The translations under genes and the position numbers were made by a program. Shown piece after piece: positions 23,205 to 28,014 of a stretch of DNA of 28,014 nucleotides; positions within the stretch are counted from its first letter, which is position 1, and each line of letters opens with the position of its first letter. The notes under the pieces are model-generated. The model was given only the letters and a program-made list of their open reading frames with translations. It searched no databases and was not told where the DNA came from. The stretch comes from Acidimicrobiaceae bacterium. Its GTDB lineage: Bacteria > Actinomycetota > Acidimicrobiia > Acidimicrobiales > Bog-793. The stretch covers positions 1 to 28,014 of the forward strand of contig JAODBN010000081.1 of NCBI GenBank assembly GCA_025463965.1, given 5' to 3'.

Positions 23205-23248
23205 GGGGCCTCTCCCACGCCTACCCAGGCAGGCGTGGGCGAAGCCCC
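23205..23248. other. Two-part hairpin between helicase and SRPBCC genes
   Basis: CCCACGCCT (23214-23222) pairs perfectly with AGGCGTGGG (23231-23239) over an 8-base loop. Outside a 4+4 internal loop, GGGGC (23205-23209) pairs with GCCCC (23244-23248). It lies in the 107-base gap downstream of the helicase stop. It lacks a T-tract; it may be a terminator or RNA processing/stability element. Confidence 0.5.
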
Positions 23249-23269
23249 TTCTCGTGGGCGCCGTCCGGC

Positions 23270-24895
23270 TCAGCCGCGCGCCTGCCAGGCCTCGGCATGA
23301 CGCAGCCGCGTCGCCAGCTCCTCGAGCGTCGCCTCGCCGACCCCGCCAACGCCCGCCAGCCGATTGAGCTCCGCGTTGACCTGCGCGTGGGACCAGCCGG
23401 TGCGTCGGGCGATGCTCCGTGCCGCTTGCTGGTTGGCGAGGCGCAGCTGCTCTTTGGCTTCGGCGCGGCTCGCCGCTTCCATCACCCCGGTCGCCGGGCG
23501 TCCGGGGAGGGGAAGGCCACCGAGGTCGAGCAAGAGCGAAGGGTCGTCCTCGGGCGGCGCCAGTTCTTCCTCACCCGGCTCGTCGTCGGGGAGGACGGCG
23601 TCGGTCGCCACCGCGGAGATCACCGAGAACAGCGACAGCTGCTCCTCGTCGCGCTCGCCGACGTCGTCTTCGTCGAGCCCGTCGGCGTCCCTCGGGCGCG
23701 TCTCGCCCTCGCCTTCCTCCTCGGAACGGCGCAGCTGGTGGCGCCGACGCTCGGCTACGCCACCGGCCAGGCGGCGCAGGCGCGCGTCGTCGGGGATGAA
23801 CAAGTAGGCGCTCTGGCGCCCGAGGCCAGCCTGCCAGCGCACGAGGCGCCCGACGGCCTGGCGGAAGAACAGCTCGGTGGTGGTGGTCGTGGCGAAGACC
23901 CCCACTCGAAGCCGGGGCAGGTCCACCCCCTCCGACACCATGCGCACCGCCACGAGCCAGGGATCGGAGGATTCCGCGAAGCGGGAGATGCGCGCCGAGG
24001 CGAGAGGGTCGTCCGAGGTGGCGACGATGGCGCTTCGTCCGTGGCGGCGTCGAAGCAGCTCGGCGATACCGCGGGCGTGCTCCTGGTCCGTGGCGATCAC
24101 CAGTCCTCCCGCATCGGGCTGGTGTCGGCGGATCGCCTGCAGCCGCGCATCGGCCGCGGCGAGCACCTCGGGCAGCCACTCTCCCTCGAGTGAGAGCGCG
24201 GTTCGCAGCCGCTGGTTGGCGCGGGCGTTCGCCAGCGGGTCGTCGAAGGACGCGGAATGCAGCGACCCGTCGGGTGCCGACCACTCCATGAGCCCGTTGG
24301 TCCGGGGGAAGTAGACCGGACGCACCACGCGGCGGTCCACGAGCGCCTCGCCGTAGCCGTACTCGAAGTCGGGCCGCGCCTCGCCGTCCTCGTAGCGAAC
24401 GAAGGGGATCGCCCGTGTATCGGAGCGGAACGGGGTCCCCGAGAGCGAGAGCCTCCCCCTCCCAGCGGAGAAGGCCGCTCTGAGCGCTTCGGCCCAGGCC
24501 CGTTCGTCCCCCGCGTGGTGGACCTCGTCGAGCACGACGAAGGCGCCCCGGGCGAGCTGGGCGAGCGCCGGGGCCTGGGTCGCCACTTGCTGGTAGGTGG
24601 TGACGATCCCATGCATGTCCGCCGGCAGCGGGCGGCCTGGTGACCACAGCGTCTCGAGGTGCAGGTCCAGGCGGGCGGCCGCGCGCGCCCACTGGCGCTT
24701 CAGGTGAGCGGTCGGCACGACGACCACCAGCCGGCTGGCTCCGCCCCGGCCGATGACGAGGCGAGCCGCCGCGAGGGCGAAGGTGGTCTTTCCGGCACCG
24801 GGGGTGGCAACGGCCAGAAAGTCCGGCCCCGGTGAGGCCGCGAAGCGCTCGAGGGCGTCGCGCTGCCAGGGCCGAAGCCGAATGGATCGGGTCAC
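23270..24895 (-). CDS. Superfamily 2 DEAD/DEAH-box-like helicase
   Basis: This 541-residue protein carries two RecA-like domains. Visible motifs are Walker A ATPGAGKT (30-37), motif Ia around VVVVPTAHL, motif II DEVHH (123-127), motif III SGTPF (152-156), and motif VI QAVGRLVR (346-353). The motif II variant fits the restriction-enzyme / RAD25-type branch of superfamily 2 rather than canonical DEAD RNA helicases. An acidic linker at about 390-420 leads to a C-terminal helical region rich in Ala/Arg/Glu. The GTG start at 24895 is followed directly by conserved helicase sequence (RLRPWQRDALERF). No nuclease or methylase lies nearby, so it is probably a solitary DNA helicase; substrate unknown. 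Confidence 0.9.
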   Translation of the reverse strand: MTRSIRLRPWQRDALERFAASPGPDFLAVATPGAGKTTFALAAARLVIGRGGASRLVVVVPTAHLKRQWARAAARLDLHLETLWSPGRPLPADMHGIVTTYQQVATQAPALAQLARGAFVVLDEVHHAGDERAWAEALRAAFSAGRGRLSLSGTPFRSDTRAIPFVRYEDGEARPDFEYGYGEALVDRRVVRPVYFPRTNGLMEWSAPDGSLHSASFDDPLANARANQRLRTALSLEGEWLPEVLAAADARLQAIRRHQPDAGGLVIATDQEHARGIAELLRRRHGRSAIVATSDDPLASARISRFAESSDPWLVAVRMVSEGVDLPRLRVGVFATTTTTELFFRQAVGRLVRWQAGLGRQSAYLFIPDDARLRRLAGGVAERRRHQLRRSEEEGEGETRPRDADGLDEDDVGERDEEQLSLFSVISAVATDAVLPDDEPGEEELAPPEDDPSLLLDLGGLPLPGRPATGVMEAASRAEAKEQLRLANQQAARSIARRTGWSHAQVNAELNRLAGVGGVGEATLEELATRLRHAEAWQARG

Positions 24896-25005
24896 CGGGG
24901 GCGTGAGGGCGAGGATGAGTGGGTGAGGGGCACGGCGTTGCTCGCCGCCGTGCGCGCCCGCCGTCGGCGGTCGCTCGGTGGGCGAGGCCCCGAAGCTAGC
25001 AACCG

Positions 25006-25019
25006 GGCGACGAGTCGCC
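25006..25019. promoter_or_regulatory. Palindrome upstream of lon
   Basis: GGCGAC-GA-GTCGCC is a perfect 6-bp-arm inverted repeat about 110 bases before the lon start, in the 232-base gap between divergent helicase and lon genes. It may be a regulator site. It does not match the HspR or ClgR site patterns I know. No convincing -35/-10 pair was found in this gap. Confidence 0.35.
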
Positions 25020-25084
25020 GGGCCGAACGGCGCAGCGGGGGACCGGGGAATGTGCGGGCCGCCCCAGCCGTTCTCTTTGGGGCA

Positions 25085-25105
25085 AGTTGCCGCGTGTCGG
25101 CAGCT
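25085..25105. promoter_or_regulatory. Imperfect inverted repeat near lon start
   Basis: AG-T-TGCCG-CGTGT-CGGCA-G-CT is a 21-base dyad lying 22 bases before the lon start. Its position fits either a repressor site or a leader hairpin close to the ribosome site. Confidence 0.35.
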
Positions 25106-25114
25106 GCATGAATT

Positions 25115-25120
25115 GGAGGT
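25115..25120 (+). promoter_or_regulatory. Ribosome binding site deciding the lon start
   Basis: GGAGGT lies 7 bases before the GTG at 25128. It selects that start over an in-frame GTG at 25119, which overlaps the site itself, and over a 50-residue upstream extension without family similarity. Confidence 0.75.
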
Positions 25121-25127
25121 GGAGCAC

Positions 25128-27476
25128 GTGGAGCTAGCCGAGACGCTGCCCCTGTTGCCGTTGAGTTCCGGGGTGGTTCTCCCCGGAATGGTACTGACCC
25201 TTGCCCTCGAGACCGACGAGGCCCGTGCGGCAGCGGAGGCGGCCGGCTCTGCCGGTGGTCTTTTGCTGCTCGTGCCCCACGTGGAGGGCCGCTACGCCAA
25301 GGTCGGCGTCGTCGCCGAGGTCCTCGAAGAGGGCCAGCTTCCCGGCGGGCCGCCGGCGATCTCCGTGCGTGGCATCCAGCGAGCCGCCATCGGGGCGGCC
25401 GTCCCCTCGACCGGCCAGGCCCTTTGGGTCCAGGTCGAGCCCGTGGACCCGCTCCCCGCGAGCGCGGCCGCCATCGAGCTCGCCCGTGAGTACCGAGCCG
25501 TGCTCGAGAACGTCCTGATCGCGCGCGGCGCCAACCGCACGGCCGATCGGCTCCGGGCGATAAACGAGCCCGAGCAGATCGCCGACGTGTCGGGGTACTC
25601 GAGCGACCTCAGCCTCACTCAGAAGGTGGAGGTCCTCGAGACGACCGACCTCGAGGCGCGGCTGCGCCTCGTGCTCGGCTGGGCTCGTGAGAGCCTTGCC
25701 GACCTGACGCTTCGCGAGCGGATCAAGACTGACGTCGAAGAGGGCATGGAGAAGACCCAGCGCGAGTTCCTGCTTCGCCGTCAGCTGGAGGCCATCCGCA
25801 AGGAGCTCGGCCAGCTCGAGGGGGCGCCCGAGGACGGCTCGCCCGAGGGCTATCGCGAGCGTCTGGCGGCCAAGGAGCTCCCCGAGGGGGTCCGCACGGC
25901 CGTCAACCGTGAGCTCGACCGCCTCGAGCGGACGAACGAGCAGAGCCCGGAGGGCGGGTGGATCCGCACCTGGCTCGACACGGTGCTCGACCTGCCGTGG
26001 GGCGTCCAGTCCGAGGACCGACTCGACGTGGAGGCGGCCGCCAAGATCCTCGACGAGGATCACGACGGGCTCGCCGACGTGAAGGAGCGGATCCTCGAGC
26101 ACCTGGCGGTGCGCAAGCTGCAGTCCGAGCGCGGCCTCGCGCCGGTCGGCCGCAGCGGCGGCGCCATCCTTGCCCTCGTCGGCCCCCCCGGGGTCGGCAA
26201 GACCTCGCTCGGAGAGTCCGTCGCTCGGGCGCTCGGGCGCCGCTTCGTGCGGGTCGCCCTCGGTGGCGTGCGTGACGAGGCGGAGATCCGCGGCCACCGG
26301 CGCACCTACGTCGGTGCGCTCCCGGGGCGCATCGTGCGCGCCCTTGTGGAGGCGGGGACCGAGAACCCGGTGATCGTTCTCGACGAGGTCGACAAGCTCG
26401 GCAGCGACTATCGCGGGGACCCTTCCTCGGCGCTGCTCGAGGTGCTCGACCCGGCGCAGAACCACACCTTTCGCGACCACTACCTCGAGGTAGAGCTGGA
26501 CCTGTCCAAGGTTCTCTTCCTCGCCACGGCGAACGTGGCCGACACCATCCCCGGACCCCTCCTGGACCGGATGGAAGTGATCCGCCTCGACGGCTACACC
26601 GAGGAGGAGAAGGTGGCCATCGGCCGCCACCACCTGCTCCGGCGTCAGCTGGAGCGGGCGGCGCTGCGCCCTGACGAGCTCGTCCTGTCCGACGAGGCTC
26701 TGCAGCGGGTGGTCGCCGACTACACGAGAGAGGCCGGGGTGCGCTCCTTCGAGCGCGAGCTCGGCCGGCTGGCCCGCAAGGTCGCGACCAAGCTGGCCTC
26801 GGGGACGATCACGGCCCCGATCGAGGTGGAGGCCGACGACGTGCGGACTTACCTCGGGCGCCCGCGGGTCTTTTTCGAGGCGGCAGAGCGCACGGCGGTT
26901 CCGGGCGTCGCCACCGGCCTCGCGGTGACGGGAGCCGGAGGCGACGTGCTGTTCGTCGAGGCGACGTCGATGGAGGGCCCGGAGGGGCTGACCATCACCG
27001 GCCAGCTCGGCGACGTGATGCGCGAGTCCGCGGAGATCGCTCTCTCCTACGTGCGATCGCACGCCGAGGAGCTGGGTGTGGCGCCTGACGCGTTCAGCGG
27101 CCGGCGCTTCCACCTGCACGTCCCCGCGGGAGCCGTCCCGAAGGACGGACCCTCTGCGGGGATCACGATGGCGAGCGCGCTCGTCAGCCTCCTCACCGGA
27201 CGGCCGGTGCGCGCCAGCGTCGGGATGACCGGCGAGGTGACGCTCCAGGGGCGGGTGCTGCCGATCGGTGGGGTCCGTCAGAAGGTGCTCGCTGCGCACC
27301 GGGCGGGGCTGTCGACGGTGATCCTGCCGGAGCGCAACGGCCCCGACCTCGAGGACGTGCCCGAGAGCGTGCGCGAGGCGATGGAGCTGAGGGTGGCGAA
27401 GGACCTCCGCGAGGTGCTCGCCGTGGCTCTCGAGCCCGTCGAGGCGAGCCACGTCGAGGTGATCGCCGCCGCCTGA
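25128..27476 (+). CDS. lon: ATP-dependent Lon protease
   Basis: Lon degrades misfolded and regulatory proteins in the cytoplasm as an ATP-driven hexamer. The 782-residue protein has the N-terminal LON substrate domain (about 5-190, starting LPLLPLSSGVVLPGMVLTL), a coiled helical linker, an AAA+ module with Walker A GPPGVGKTS (352-360), Walker B VIVLDE (415-420) and sensor NVADTIPGPLLDR, and the C-terminal protease domain with Ser676 in PKDGPSAG and Lys719 in GGVRQK forming the catalytic dyad. Length is normal for bacterial Lon. GTG 25128 with GGAGGT upstream gives the standard N-terminus. A strong 15-bp hairpin follows the stop. Confidence 0.97.
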   Translation: MELAETLPLLPLSSGVVLPGMVLTLALETDEARAAAEAAGSAGGLLLLVPHVEGRYAKVGVVAEVLEEGQLPGGPPAISVRGIQRAAIGAAVPSTGQALWVQVEPVDPLPASAAAIELAREYRAVLENVLIARGANRTADRLRAINEPEQIADVSGYSSDLSLTQKVEVLETTDLEARLRLVLGWARESLADLTLRERIKTDVEEGMEKTQREFLLRRQLEAIRKELGQLEGAPEDGSPEGYRERLAAKELPEGVRTAVNRELDRLERTNEQSPEGGWIRTWLDTVLDLPWGVQSEDRLDVEAAAKILDEDHDGLADVKERILEHLAVRKLQSERGLAPVGRSGGAILALVGPPGVGKTSLGESVARALGRRFVRVALGGVRDEAEIRGHRRTYVGALPGRIVRALVEAGTENPVIVLDEVDKLGSDYRGDPSSALLEVLDPAQNHTFRDHYLEVELDLSKVLFLATANVADTIPGPLLDRMEVIRLDGYTEEEKVAIGRHHLLRRQLERAALRPDELVLSDEALQRVVADYTREAGVRSFERELGRLARKVATKLASGTITAPIEVEADDVRTYLGRPRVFFEAAERTAVPGVATGLAVTGAGGDVLFVEATSMEGPEGLTITGQLGDVMRESAEIALSYVRSHAEELGVAPDAFSGRRFHLHVPAGAVPKDGPSAGITMASALVSLLTGRPVRASVGMTGEVTLQGRVLPIGGVRQKVLAAHRAGLSTVILPERNGPDLEDVPESVREAMELRVAKDLREVLAVALEPVEASHVEVIAAA

Positions 27477-27484
27477 CCCGGAGG

Positions 27485-27520
27485 GCGCCGAGGGCACGGG
27501 TCACTCCGTGCCCTCGGCGC
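27485..27520 (+). terminator. Strong hairpin after lon
   Basis: GCGCCGAGGGCACGG (27485-27499) pairs perfectly with CCGTGCCCTCGGCGC (27506-27520) around a 6-base loop, starting 8 bases after the lon stop. It is the longest perfect hairpin in the window. No T-tract follows, which is common in high-GC actinobacterial terminators. Confidence 0.75.
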
Positions 27521-27572
27521 TGCCCGCCGGGAAGGCTTCATCCGACGCCCAGCGTGCAGGTAGCCTTCGGCG

Positions 27573-28014
27573 GTGAGCGGGGGGACGCCAGCAGTCCAGG
27601 TCGTCGATCTGGTCAAGACTTATCCGAAGAACCCTGTGCCCGCCGTTGACGGCGTGAGCTTCGCCGTCGAGCGGGGGGAGATCTTCGGCTTCCTCGGCCC
27701 GAACGGGGCGGGCAAGACCACGACCATCGGTGTGCTGACCACGCGGGTCCGTCCGAGCTCGGGCGGGGCGTTCGTGAGCGGGGTGGACGTCGTCGCCGAG
27801 CCGGTCGAGGCGCGCCGGCACCTGGCGGTCGTCCCTCAGCGCAACAACCTCGACCGCTCCCTCTCGGTCCGCCAGAACCTGCTCTTCCACGCCGCCTACC
27901 ACGGGGTACCCCGTGGCGTGCGCATGGCCCGGGCGGACGAGCTGCTCGCCCAGTTCGGGCTGCTCGAGCGGGCCAATGATCGGGTCGACCACTTCTCGGG
28001 GGGCCAGTCCCAGC
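27573..28014 (+). CDS. ABC transporter ATP-binding protein, 3'-truncated
   Basis: The first 147 codons of an ABC ATPase run off the window end without a stop. Walker A GPNGAGKTTT lies near residue 46, the Q-loop is VPQRNNLDRSLSVRQNL, and the signature FSGGQSQ is at the very end. The form is that of the DrrA/CcmA-like exporter ATPases (drug resistance or ABC-2 type), which pair with an ABC-2 permease normally encoded next. The start is GTG 27573, and VQVVDLVKTYP follows in the expected place. Substrate cannot be inferred. Confidence 0.9.
   Translation, partial: MSGGTPAVQVVDLVKTYPKNPVPAVDGVSFAVERGEIFGFLGPNGAGKTTTIGVLTTRVRPSSGGAFVSGVDVVAEPVEARRHLAVVPQRNNLDRSLSVRQNLLFHAAYHGVPRGVRMARADELLAQFGLLERANDRVDHFSGGQSQ

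Noticed and set aside
24978..25127. 50-residue N-terminal extension of Lon
   Set aside because: The sequence has no Lon similarity and would include the GGAGGT ribosome site in the coding region.
25134..27497. 787-codon open frame antisense to lon
   Set aside because: It is the mirror of a clear, full-length Lon gene; long antisense frames are expected in high-GC coding DNA and the translation shows no domain.
1..28014. CRISPR arrays, insertion sequences, integrases
   Set aside because: I saw no regularly spaced repeats, no transposase or recombinase motifs and no terminal inverted repeats in the window.

Overview
The window is high-GC DNA with many GTG starts, Shine-Dalgarno plus probable leaderless initiation, and short overlapping (ATGA, TGATG) gene junctions. 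Gene content (LacI regulator, SRPBCC/FAD oxidoreductase pair, DUF3224, eCIS-type cargo, LarB/LarC) suggests an actinobacterium, possibly Acidimicrobiia. That placement is an inference from gene content only. No gene-free stretch exceeds 300 bases; the longest are 13006-13285, 4865-5123, 24896-25127 and 16868-17070.

Region 1 (1-13005) is a catabolic locus on the + strand. The upstream block holds a TIM-barrel isomerase/epimerase (cut by the window edge), a neutral-ceramidase-family hydrolase, two short-chain dehydrogenases (the second strongly KduD-like) and a second TIM-barrel isomerase/epimerase. A new transcription unit then begins at a very good promoter (TTGACA, 17 bp, TAGCAT) carrying a LacI-type CG-centred operator in the start-site region. 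It encodes a mandelate-racemase-type sugar-acid dehydratase, a class III CoA-transferase, the beta and alpha subunits of a thiamine-diphosphate 2-oxo-acid (or acetoin) dehydrogenase E1, and a 78-residue free-standing lipoyl domain. A LacI regulator, a hotdog hydratase and a CitE-type C-C lyase follow. Together they suggest oxidation and dehydration of a sugar or polyol to a keto-deoxy acid, then CoA-ester chemistry and cleavage. No E2 acyltransferase core or E3 is present in the window.

Region 2 (13006-16375) is housekeeping. larB-larC (nickel-pincer cofactor synthesis) run on the - strand, divergent from pheA (prephenate dehydratase). Only 22 bp separate their starts, and that gap contains overlapping -10-like elements for both directions. 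tRNA-Ser(UGA) follows pheA.

Region 3 (16376-19826) looks accessory. It starts with a 15-bp tandem repeat beside the tRNA and has three - strand genes: a 608-residue protein with an eCIS-cargo-like N-terminus and a nucleotidyltransferase-like motif, a translationally coupled pentapeptide-repeat protein, and a DUF3224 protein.

Region 4 (19993-28014) contains an orphan WtpA-like solute-binding protein, a phytoene-dehydrogenase-like FAD oxidoreductase converging on (and overlapping) an SRPBCC protein, a superfamily 2 helicase, the Lon protease followed by a 15-bp perfect hairpin, and the start of an ABC transporter ATPase that runs off the window.
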